From the NCBI GenBank assembly GCA_949130485.1, contig OX422192.1:1628486-1692485 (forward strand): a stretch of 64,000 bases of DNA, written 5' to 3'. The translations under genes were made by a program, and so were the position numbers. Position 1 is the first letter of the stretch. Every line of letters begins with the position of its first letter. Positions 10,098-20,252 of this stretch are shown piece by piece. Below the pieces are notes generated by a model. It saw nothing but the letters and a program-made list of their open reading frames with translations, was not told where the DNA came from and made no database searches. Origin of the DNA: Agelas oroides. Lineage: Eukaryota; Porifera; Demospongiae; Agelasida; Agelasidae.

Positions 10098-13000
10098 TTA
10101 AGTCGAACTCGGGCTGGGAACAGGGCAATGGTTCAATACAGTTGCCACATCGACTCGGCTAGTTTGACCACCTTTGTCTTCTCCTCCAGCAACAAAGATC
10201 TTCTCACTCGGTAACAGACAGCAGGTACAATCTTCTCGTTCAGTAGGTAAGTCTCCCACCTTGGTCCAGGTCTTCTTCTCTTCATCGTACATGTGGATGG
10301 CTGAGCTGCGTTGTTTTTCTCCACTTCTTCCTCCCACTGCTAGTAGAGATCCACGAACAGCAACAGCAGTAAAGTACTTCAGCGGGGTATCGGGGAGGGT
10401 GCGCCACTGTGCAGGTGGCTTGTCAGTTTGTGTAAGGGCTGGGAGGGACATGCTGAGGACTTTCTTGCCCAGTTTGCCACCTAGTAGGTACAGTGTATCA
10501 CGTATAATGGTGTACGACATTCGGCTACCAGTCTCGGGGAGTGGTGTGGTCGAGAACCACTGGTGGGTAGATGTGTTGAGGACTTCCACTGTATCTAAGT
10601 CATCACTACCATCACGCCCACCTGCCACCACCAGATGGTGGTGGTAAGTACATACAGCTGGGTAACGACGAGGTGTGTTCATTGGAGGGTAGGGTTGTTT
10701 CCACCTCCTTTGTGAAGTGGAGTACACAGCTATTGCATTGCTCAACTTCTTGGTGGACTCATCCCCTCCACCAACACATGTGAGTTGGTTGTCGACACCA
10801 GTCATAGAAAAGTCACTGTACCGATATCGTGGTAATGTGGTCCACTGTCGTGTTTCTGGATCGTATTTGTGTATGTCGTGACTGCCATACCCTGCTGTCA
10901 CATAAACAGCTCTGTCTACTATTACTGACCGTGGACACATCATTGTTTCAGGCATGTCGGCTAGTCGTTCCCATTTCAGTTTCAGCTCAGACTGGAATAG
11001 AAAATTGAATTTCATGATGATACTTAGCCAAACAGTAATTTCTATTGGCTAGGAAGTAGTCAGAAAATCATTTCATTTTTTCCATGCTATACAGTGCATT
11101 ATGCTAGCTACAAGTGTACATCATGTTGTATAGTGTACTGAAACTAGAGACAGCACCACATGCATGTGTTCCAATAAGCATAAAGTACACAATTGTGTAA
11201 GCTAACTGCTTCTTTTTGTAGCATTTGCTTCCATGGCAAGCAGTGTTTAAATTCAGAAAGTTCAGCAACCTTAAGCCTTTTACCTAGCTAGGTTGCACAC
11301 CTGGGTATGAAGCTAGATACGCTCTTGGTCAAAAGTGGTATTTGGGTAGTTATGCTTCCCATGATAGTTGGTTATAGCTCTATATTAGCCTCGTTCCCAG
11401 GGCCTATCCCAGCTTCCCATCGGTTAAGCGGGAGAGGGCCTGGTACATTTTCTCACGTGAGTGATGTCACGGACAGGGCAAATTATGCGAACGTGGGCGT
11501 CATGTAAACCACAAACAACTTCGCCTACAGTACACACTGGAGCACGACTATTGTGAGTTGAAAGATGGTAGCGCACGAAGGCGGGTTTTTTTGTCACTCT
11601 TCACGAGACTGAACGTAAACCGAAAAGAAAAAAAAACGGGGAAGGGAGGCCTGGGAACAAAGGCGACTTGAACATGATTTTCCTAACCGCCTATTAGCTG
11701 TGTCAGTCACTTGGAAATGCTGCGCAGTAGTCTGGTCCTTTTGTGTACTGGTTGGACATTGTGCAATATGTACTCTAGGCGCTGAGCTGAACATCACGTG
11801 GCTAGTACTCGCTCGCTGCTCTCATGCCAAACCTATCCATGGTGCTTGCAAAAGGCACACAGTACAGGTAAGTCTCCACAGCCTTTTTAGTTAAAAGTTC
11901 CACCATAGTCCTACATAACCGTACTCTCACATGGCAAGACCTTTCACACGCAAGAATTATTCTGGTGGTGAAAAGTGCGTGGGTGCGTTACATGCCTAAC
12001 AACATTCTAGTCGTGCTCGCCCACATTCAATTAAAGTCTTTCTACCATCTTTCTACCCGTGACGTCACTCATGTGAGAAAATGTACCAGACCCTCTCCCA
12101 CTTAACCGTACTGCAAGCGACGGGAAGCTGGGCTAGGGTCTGGGAACGAGGCTAGGTCTATATCATATCTCGATGGGTAATAGGCCTGCTCCCTTAGTAG
12201 TACTAAGGAGGACAGTGGAAGGTTGCAGGCCGAGGTGGAGGCTAAAGATGCTGAAATGGTATGACTGGTATAAGTGGAAGGTACTACAGTAAAACCTCCG
12301 AACAAAGGACACATTGGGGATGGGCCATTTGTCCCTTGTAGAGAGGTTGTCCTCTTCTCAGAGGTTTTATTTTAAACCTATTGGAAAGTCCTAAAAGACA
12401 AATTAAGTCTTTTTAAAATGATGTATTCTGTCCATATATTTGTTCTTTTCAATTGTAAGATGGCAAGAGCAATACCACTTACATAAAAAAAAGTAGAATG
12501 ATTGCAATTATGACAACAGTAACAAAATAAACCCTTGATTGTTATTTGTGTTTAACTGCTCGTTTGTGAGTACAGTTGAACACGATGAGGTCGCATAGAA
12601 AGGCTAGCACGATGAGCAACAGTGCTAATATAATGCCCGGTCTTTGAATCCAGCGATGGTGGCGCACAATCTTACGAAAGCCGTCGACAAGCGTTCGCAT
12701 TATGTACAAAATGTTTGGTGGGTGTAGTTTCACTGTCCGTTTTTGGAGGTAATTTTGTAATGGTTAAGGTACATCTGGGGCTGATCAGTGTCCATCGTTC
12801 GGAGTTGAGAGGTGTCCGCTTCTCGGAGGTTCAAAATGTATTAGTTCTATGGTAAAATCAATCAGGGGCAAGTGATCTGTCCACTGTACAGAGGTTGTCC
12901 GCTTTTCGGAGGGTCCGTTATTAGAGGTTTTACTGTAAGTTAGTACCTTCCACTTATACCAGTAATGCTCTACAGAACAGCAAGTTTTGTAGCTGCACAT

Positions 13001-16000
13001 GCAGCCAAATCATGCTGGAAGCAGAAAATCATTAGGTCAGAGGTAAACCTACCTGTACATTCATTTCAGCTGTGTATTTTTGTGTGCTCTAATCTCTAGC
13101 CTAATGCCTGTGCTAACAATATGTACCTTTATCCCCAGTTCTCTCCGCAGTTTGTTGATTTCATCATTTTTCTCTTGCAGTTGCTGCTGAAACTGTACCT
13201 GCAACAATGAAGGATGACTGGTTATTGGTCCATACCTTTTTTTTGATGTGTGAGTTATTATGATTAATTGAATTAGTCATTTACCATAGATCTGGGAATT
13301 TTCGTGTTGCAAAATGTTTGTGTTTTAATTTTTTTGTGTAAAAATATTTTCATAGTCTAGGACACTCATGAAAATATTTTGATGGCATGCATTAAATCGA
13401 TTCTATGTTCCCAGGTTTGGTGATCTGAAACGAGACTACGCACACCAAGAAGACGTGGAGTAGAACAGTTTGCTGCTGCGTTCGTCGCTACCACACAGCT
13501 GTTGGTGAACTACTCGCGTGTGAAAAAGAACCGGTAATTATGCCAATTCAATTTAGCATAAAATAATGACTGACCCCAAAAGCAGTTCCAAGAATGAAGC
13601 CTAACACACTCAGTTGCTAAATTGCCAAATTGCTGAAATTAAACCCTCCAGAATTTCCCACTATGTGGTTACAGTGTATCCTTACTCTCAGATCTCTGAC
13701 TTCAGCATCTCTCTCTGTGAGTTGCTGCTGAACCTCGGCAAATCTAGCATCTGTCTCTGCCTGCAAAAAGTAATAACAAGGGAATGCTGACTGTACGTAA
13801 AGAAATTACTACTGAAATTGATATTTACAGCATCATACCCTCAGTGTCTGTAGTTCTCTTTGTTGTCTGTCAATGAGTGCCTGTAGCTCTCCCCGTTGCC
13901 TGTCCATTTCAGCATCCTTAGCCTCCACCTCAGCCTGCAACCTTCCTTTGTCTTCCTAACAACCAGAGCATGGATGGGTGGGGTCATTGTTTGTCTTCAC
14001 AGCGCAGTAGAATATCTACTCCCTTACTCTCAGTGTCTGCAGTTCTCTCTGTTGCCTGTTGAGTTGAGTGACCCTCTCCCGGAGTTCTGCATCTTGCTGT
14101 TGAATTTGACCATCCTTCTGCTGAAGTTGGGTATCCTTCCGCTGAAGTTGGGTATTCTTAGCCTCCACCTCCGCCTGCAGCCTTTCTCTGTCCCCCTATT
14201 TTAACATGGGAGAAAGCATGCAAATACATATGTGGTTTAAATTAAGATGTTCATGTATTATGCACCCTTACCTGTGCTTGTTGCAGATTTCGTTGCAGCT
14301 GCTCAATTTCCTTGTCCTTTGCCTCAAGCATACCCATCATGCCTACTTGCAAATGTTTCATTTCCACCTTCACCTTCTGCTTGTCAAATGGTCCCTCAAT
14401 CTGGGGCTTTGCTGCCTCTAACTCTTGCAGCAGTTCCTCAGCAGATGGTCGGTAGGCTGGGATGTTGTGTAGACACAGGCAAATCAGCTGCAGAAGAGGG
14501 TGCTGCTCTCCCAGCTGTTCTTGGAGTGGCTGAATGTAGTCTGTCCGACGTTCCAATTCAGAGCGACCCAGGACGTTGTTTGGATTGTCAGGGTCTGGGT
14601 AGGTGTGAGGGTGAAGGGTACCTGGAAATACCTGAGGGGAATAAAGTGCTCAGTATAAATTAATACTATGGTGATACATTATGTTGTGCACCCAACAAGT
14701 CTAAACCATGCACAAGCACACACCAAGATGCGTATAGAAATTCGGTGGTCAGTTTTCACTTTTTAGCAGTGTTGTTTTAGTTTAATGTTCGGACTAGCAG
14801 TTTACTTTTAGCTTAATTAGACTACAGATTCTAATTGTTACTTTAGTTATAGTTTTAATTATTAAATCTAAAAAAGAGTTAACATTGGTAATTTTAGTTT
14901 TAGTTAAGGTGGCACGGTACCCTGTATTTTCAAGGTCAACAAACCTGGAATCCAAGTTGATAGTCTTCTTTGTCTTGTTAAAATTTTAGCGCACATTCCG
15001 TTTTGGGAGTCTCAAACCGTTCACGGTCCGTAAAATTGGGGATTTTCCCCATTTCCTGTCGGCATTGCCATCCAATAATCAGTTTATAATTAAGTTAGTT
15101 AAGATGTGGCCTGGCGGCACCCTTCATGTGGTGCTCGGAACTTTGAAGATAAGCTTAGATCGACTTAAAAAAAAAAAAAAGAAAAGAAAAAAAAAAAAAA
15201 AAGAGAAGGAGTTTAGTAGAGTGCTGTAGTGTCAGTAGCTGTGAGTAGTGTGTGATGCCTGCTTGTGAAAGCAAGCTTGTGTCTAGAAGCAGCAGAAAGG
15301 CCACAGTGGCCAAGACTGTATTTGTTGAGTAGGCCCAGGTCTCGCGGCCGTATGCCTAGTCTAGTTGGTGACCGTGGCCAGGTGCTTCGAGTGCTGGGCT
15401 GGGCTTTAACTAGAAGACGCAATTTATCGTTTGTGCTACAGTCTGACAGACAAGGGAGCTGAACGGTGGCTGTGTGTGGAACAGAGCCGTGAGTTGTTTA
15501 GCGACATAAGGGGGAGAGGTGGGGCTAGTAATGCTTGCTTCCACTCGTGAATGAGCCCCTCCCGTAGACAAGCTGTGAATTTTTCGAAATGTGCATTCAT
15601 TTTGGTGCAGTCAAAGTTGTCCATTCCAAGAGTAGTGACAAACATGAGTCTAGCCTGACTTTGAGAGTAGCTTTGAACAAAAGCTGGCATAGATTGATTT
15701 GAGATACATTGGTGGTTGGGACGCTACCTACAGTGAGCGTGTAGATGCGTCCATCGAGTGGCAATTTGGGGTTCATGAATATATTAATGAGCTACTAAAA
15801 CCCTTTTTAAAATTAGGCAAAGCAAGATTGCCCTAAACCAAACCCTAACCCTGAAACTAGGAGTAACCCTGGTCCTGACTGTAACCCAAGTTTATGTTTT
15901 CGTTAACCTCCGCCGAGGGACGACCGTGCCACCTTAACTACTGTTTTTGGCAATCCTGGTTTCTTAGGTTTCAGAAGTTAATTTTACACAGCAGTGGAGA

Positions 16001-17371
16001 CACTAATCTGTGCTATGTGAACTGAAGCTTCACAAACATTGTGTTTACATTCCAATGCATTATTCCATGTTGCCAGATCAAGAACAAAGTTCACAGATTT
16101 ATGAACAGTCATGTTTTTGCAAACACATCAGTTTCAAGACTAGCCTCGTTCCCAGGCCCTCACCCAGCTTCCCGTCGCTTGCAGTACAGTTAAGCATACT
16201 GCAAGCGACGGGAAGCTGGGTGAGGGCCTGGGAGCTACTTCAAAACCACAACATTTATGAGTGTAATGTGTACAGTATATATGCTGATAATGTGTACACA
16301 AATACACCACGAAAAAGTGCAGTGCGATGCAATCTGGTAACACCTCAATGCAGTGCACTTGTATCTTAAAATGTAATGTGGATTTTTACTGACAGCACGA
16401 TCCATACTCTAATTAGCTATATAGTAGATTAGAAATGGAGAGATGTTCATTTAAGCTGAAAAAAAAAAAAAAGAACTACTGAAACAATCCACCATAGCAA
16501 TGAGCCTCTACAACATAATTCATATCCTGCATGCTACAGTCTAGTACTCTCTGTTTTCTACCCATAATCCTTCTGACCTGTGTGAGAGTGTAAAGTGCAA
16601 GGTGACCAAACGAGAAGATGTCCAGACGGGGACCATATCGTGAACCCTCATCAAAGGATTCAGGAGGCATATACACCTGTGTTCCTGGTATACAGGTGAG
16701 GGTCCTGGCCAACTGGCCCGGTAGCAGATTCACAATACGAGCATTCCCAAGGTCGCTGATTTTGGCCACCATTGCTGATGTAAGGAGTACATTCCGGGCG
16801 GATAAATCTCGGTGTACAACAGGAGGGTTGTGGGTGTGCAGGTAGACCAGTCCCCGTGCTACATCTATCAGCAGTGATAGCTTGACGTTGAGAGAAAGGT
16901 TAGGTGCAGTTTCCAACAGGTGATCCAGGCTGCCGTCCAGTTTCTCCATCACAAGCACTGGCAGTGCTGACCCTTCTAGGTAGCACAACCCCAGGAACTG
17001 GACGACGTGAGGGTGCCGCATCTCCGCCATTACCTGCAGTGGCATTGAATTTGGTTTACCTTTCTTGCAACAAAGTTGGTTAGTGGCAACAGTATGCACG
17101 CTACGTCTAATGTCTACTGACAGCAGTTCCGCTGGTTTAGTACCTGGCACTCTAAAAAATACTTGCGCGCGATGTCGGCCACGCCGGCGTTGGCTTGATC
17201 CAGGAGTGCCTCGTGTAGCCGCTTGCCCGCACACAACATCCCGTTCACCTCCACCTCCATCACACTGCCATAAGAGCCCACGCCCAGCTGTCTACCCGTA
17301 GAGCGCACTCCGTCGAGTACGAAACGTTGGAGCTCAGGATTACTTTGAAACGTCTGCCGCCAGTATGCCAT
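10098..17371 (-). CDS. Gene K copy A: kinase - coiled coil - kelch protein
   Basis: Eight exons, all joined in phase 0: 17371-17144, 17033-16578, 14631-14272, 14195-14028, 13955-13839, 13760-13686, 13198-13127 and 10991-10098 (stop TAA). They give about 789 aa. The start is the MAYWRQ codon (17371), kept in all copies. Residues 30-230 form a protein kinase: glycine loop GVGSYGSV, AGK lysine, helix C glutamate in FLECQ, HRDLSARN catalytic loop, DLG in place of DFG, and YMPPESF. Residues to about 260 end the C-lobe (YRPSAEELL). Five exons of heptad-rich Q/E/K/L sequence (about 270-490) are a coiled coil. The last exon is a six-blade kelch propeller with repeated GG-YxxxxxxW patterns. The HRDLSARN motif is tyrosine-kinase-like but the GTQVYMPPE segment is TKL-like, so substrate preference is open. 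No signal peptide or membrane segment is seen, so it is probably cytoplasmic. It lies convergent to the ITPR tail. The first splice (FLECQ to VMAEM) and all others keep the frame. I do not know a described protein with this order. Confidence 0.85.
11396..12154. mobile_element. Mutator-like element carrying an exon-like segment (A)
   Basis: The ends are inverted: TAGCCTCGTTCCCAGG on the left and CTGGGAACGAGGCTA on the right, followed inward by a second matched block (CCCAGCTTCCC). It is flanked by GCTCTATAT (11387-11395) and GGTCTATAT (12155-12163), an 8/9 match to a 9-bp target duplication. The interior is not a transposase. It holds an open frame ending in CAGTACAG with a good donor GTAAGT at 11868 and a hydrophobic stretch (AVVWSFCVLVGHC). 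It lies in the intron between the last coiled-coil exon and the kelch exon of gene K. Copies are in units B and C. Confidence 0.75.
12216..12262 (+). pseudogene. Inverted fragment of a gene K coiled-coil exon
   Basis: On the + strand, GGTTGCAGGCCGAGGTGGAG and the following bases to GCTGAAATG repeat the start of coiled-coil exon 13955-13839, which lies on the - strand. The peptide would be GRLQAEVEAKDAEM, and the piece ends at GTATGA. It lies in reverse orientation in the last intron of gene K. Copies are in B (about 38385-38430) and C (about 50977-51020), so the inversion is older than the triplication. Confidence 0.75.
12287..12935. mobile_element. Tc1-like MITE with a conserved membrane-segment ORF (A)
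   Basis: TIRs CAGTAAAACCTCCGAACAAAGG and CCGTTATTAGAGGTTTTACTG are flanked by TA on both sides (12285-12286, 12936-12937). Outside the TA, the flanks ACTGGTATAAGTGGAAGGTA and its inverted copy extend the stem by about 23 bp. The interior has a - strand frame (12542-12733) with a basic start (FRKIVRHHRWIQRP) and a strong hydrophobic helix (ILALLLIVLAFLCDLIVF). It is longer in B and C; A has lost about 90 bp inside it. It is not a transposase I recognise. Confidence 0.8.
14908..15933. mobile_element. piggyBac-like TTAA element, unit A only
   Basis: TIRs GGTGGCACGGTACCC and GACCGTGCCACC are flanked by TTAA at 14904-14907 and 15934-15937. Unit B has the uninterrupted site (TTAACTA near 40965), so it inserted after the A/B split. 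The interior holds an A-rich tract (15168-15205) and - strand frames (15690-15436 and 15422-15213) with no transposase motif that I recognise. It could be a non-autonomous element carrying foreign sequence. Confidence 0.8.
16141..16237. mobile_element. Short palindromic Mutator-like MITE (A)
   Basis: A near-perfect hairpin starts TAGCCTCGTTCCCAGGCCCT, with inner arms CTTCCCGTCGCTTGCAGTA and TACTGCAAGCGACGGGAAG. The flanks TTTCAAGAC (16132-16140) and CTTCAAAAC (16238-16246) agree at 7 of 9 bases. It lies in the kinase intron of gene K. Copies are at 41182-41278 (B) and 53859-53921 (C, internally deleted but with a perfect 9-bp duplication CTTCAAGAC). Confidence 0.8.
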
Positions 17372-18137
17372 CTTGACTACGTCGCAACAGCTCTTTAGCC
17401 GATGGGAACGCAATCGTGAGAGGAAAAGTGGGTGTGGCTCAAGACAGTTAGCCCCGTTCCCAGGCCTTCGCCGCGTTCGTCGCTAGCAGTACGAAAATTC
17501 GCGTATTTCGTAGTGCAAGCGACGAACGCGGAAGGTGCAACCGGACGAGTGCGAGCATCATTGCAGTCTCAAGCACGATCCAGATTACCAAATGTTATAT
17601 CTAGCTGACCTCTGCATGAAGCCAATCCATATAGCTATAGATGACTGTGTAGAACTACAGTTAAGTTAATAATTGTGCAGCAATGGACTTCTAAAAACTT
17701 CCATGGCGATTACCCAAGGGACTGATTTAAGTCACCAGAATCCATGGGACGTACATACACCCATGGGAATGTTAGTCACTACAGTTGACTTAATTTCATG
17801 GGATCATTTTAAGTCATTGTCTACCAGGGATTCAGTGATCAGTAGGGACTTACTCTGATTATGTAAAATGACAGGGGCGTACTCTTTAACGACTTAAAAT
17901 GGTCTCAAGAGAAGTAGGGTGCAGTATAGTATAAGTCATAAAGAGTATGCATTCTTCTTCATCAGAGTTAGTCCCTGCCAACTACCAAATCTGGCAGACA
18001 GTGGTTTAAATTAGTCCCATGGGTAACACTTCACACACAATTTCTGGTGGGAGCATTTTAAGTCAAGTCAGTATAGTATGTCCCAGTCCTACTTTATGTT
18101 GCTTGCACAAGATGTTAAAACTATCACATAGGTACAG

Positions 18138-18213
18138 GAGCACATGATGACATCATTTTTTATTGCGGAGAGCCAAGGGTCCTCCGGAATAAAAATGACA
18201 TCATCATGCGCTC
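18138..18213. repeat. Hairpin with TGACATCA arms
   Basis: The arms GATGACATCATTTTTTATT and AATAAAAATGACATCATC surround a GCGGAGAGCC..GGTCCTCCG centre. It is kept in unit B at 43182-43256. Probably a tiny MITE; the TGACATCA words resemble CREB/AP-1-type sites, but function is not shown. Confidence 0.6.
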
Positions 18214-18359
18214 TGATAGCTACCATCATGCTTCCCAAATTTCACTAATGTGATTTTACCGTGCTTCAGCACTCTGGAGGCAAAGCTGTAGCTACATTGT
18301 TCTATATCAGTACTGTGCTACTATACTCTGGAGGTAGGGCTGTAGCACTGTAGCTATTA

Positions 18360-18860
18360 CATAACAGGGCATTGGAATTGAAATGTTGGAATGATTCTGG
18401 AATTTTGTGCTTAGAGGAATGAACATGAATTGAATGCAAGGGAGGGCGTTTGTAACAGGAATGGAATAGAATAGAATTGGAGTCCTAGGTGAAATTCTAC
18501 AATTCCGTACCAATTTCAAACTGGGCAATTTCAAGCACATAGCTATGGCGTAAAAGCCTAGTAAGTAGTAACTATGTTACTTATACTGTGATATGTTCAG
18601 ATTGACTTGAATGACATATAGTGTTAGAAGTTAGAACTATGGTATGTGCCTATCAGTACGTGGAGACTGTGGACTTCTGGAATCAAACTGTTACCAGTAT
18701 ATGTGGAATGATACGGAATTTGAAATGGAATGGCAAAGTTGCTTGGAATTGTTGTGATTGAATCCCAGTTGTAAAGGTTTGAATTGGAATGTGACCTAGA
18801 ACAAAGTGAGTTGAATAGGAATTGAATTAAGGCTTCAGCTAAATGAAAATGAATGTGAAT
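18360..18860. repeat. Degenerate GGAATTGAAT-rich tract
   Basis: Many interspersed GGAAT, GAATTG and TTGAAT words without a fixed period. Shared with unit B (43390-43900). Low-complexity, non-coding. Confidence 0.5.
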
Positions 18861-20043
18861 GGAATGATTTCATAAACAACAACATTCCACAAACACTTTG
18901 TCTTGGAATCTGATACCTAAAGTCATAGCGTAACTTACCCCTTTACATCAACTTTGTTCCAATCCACTAGCTCAATTTCACTTTGAAGTTAATGGATAAT
19001 GATTACCATAATGCTATTAGCCCAGGTAAAGCATCTCAATAGCAGAAGCTAACACAAAGGAATACAGAAATAGAACTAAATAAGTGACAAGTATGCTGGC
19101 TTCAAATAGCTAAGGACATGTTAATGATTTGAGTTGTATATAATTATATTGCCCAGATTGTCATCTATGATGTTCAGAACAATCAGGTACAATTTAATCA
19201 TGATACTTATGTCTGAGATCACTTCCAAGTTGCTTCTTTCCTATAAACTCTACAGCATCGATAACAGCAGCCCAGGTAGGAGGAGGAGAAACTTGCTCTA
19301 GCCACATCTCAAGCACCTCTACGAGGCAGTTCTGTGGATCTCGTTGGCGGTTTACTTCAATGCTTTTCAGTCTCCCATGTGATATCCCCAACTGTATCCC
19401 CAGTATCATCCATTTATCTGCCACCTTGTGGTAGAGGGCATCCATCAAGTCTTTCAGCTCTGGCTTACTTCTGACGGCAGTAACAGGACCTACATCACAG
19501 AGTAGTATATTTACTAGTATGATGCAGTGCATTACAATAAAATACATCATGTTGAGCTACCTTCTCTTGGGTCCAAGACAAGAAACAAGTAGTTATTGCG
19601 TTCTCTGGCTCCATTCAAGATGACCTTGTATTCTAGTTGCTCTGGCATCTCACCATCCCGTTTCCATTTCATCATCAACTCGCACTGAGGAATCCATTGC
19701 CCTTCCTTAAACTTATTAGCATCCCTCTTAGCAATCTGCACAAGTGTGTACAATTGAAGACTACTGCTTGAGTACTTGCAGACACACAAACTTGCATGCA
19801 ATACGAACACACCACAGGGTAAGTCATTGGAGTGATCTTCCATCCCTCCTGAGTGATGATGCCCTCTTCTGGAATGTTAAGAGTGATCTCACTCTTCTGA
19901 AAAACAACCTTCAATGACCTGTCCCACTTTGCAAAATGACTGAAGTGTTGCTTCACAGCCTGCATGTAGTCATGAAGAGATCAGCAACAAAAATGCAGTA
20001 ATCTCATTACAGAGGGTCTGTGTATAAAACTTGAAATCATGCC

Positions 20044-20227
20044 TGTGGTGTTGTAACAAGGTGGGCACGCGTCTTGAACAGCACAGTTTCAAAAGGACAC
20101 CAAGTACAGACTGAGCATAGAATATACATGCGTGCAATATATAGAGATGATTACATAATCTGACATAAGAAGGAGGAAATAGAAATAATAATCAGAAGTA
20201 ATGAGTCTAGAGTTCACAGTCACCACA
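20044..20227 (-). repeat. 3' LTR of the retrotransposon
   Basis: 184 bp, TGTGGTG...CACCACA; by eye every base agrees with the 5' LTR, which indicates a recent insertion. Confidence 0.95.
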
Positions 20228-20252
20228 CATCCCCCCTCTCAGGCTTGTGGTA

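Larger units (their letters stand above)
17372..19193. other. Intergenic spacer between gene K and gene Z (A)
   Basis: Separates the start of gene K from the stop of gene Z; both are on the - strand, so the gene K promoter should be at its left end. A decayed TAGCC-type palindrome sits just upstream of the start (about 17450-17535, arms GCGTTCGTCGCTAGCAGTACG and its complement). Repeats of CCCATGG and TTAAGTCA occur at 17690-18070. No coding exon is recognised. Unit B has the same spacer at 42418-44213. Confidence 0.6.

Noticed and set aside
10174-10647. + strand frames opposite the kelch exons (also 29112, 36470, 62752)
   Set aside because: Antisense shadows that recur wherever the kelch exon is present; they lack kelch or other motifs.
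14247-14663. + strand frames opposite the C-lobe/coiled-coil exon (also 40321, 53010, 59597)
   Set aside because: The - strand has the splice sites and the conserved kinase C-lobe; the + frames are shadows.
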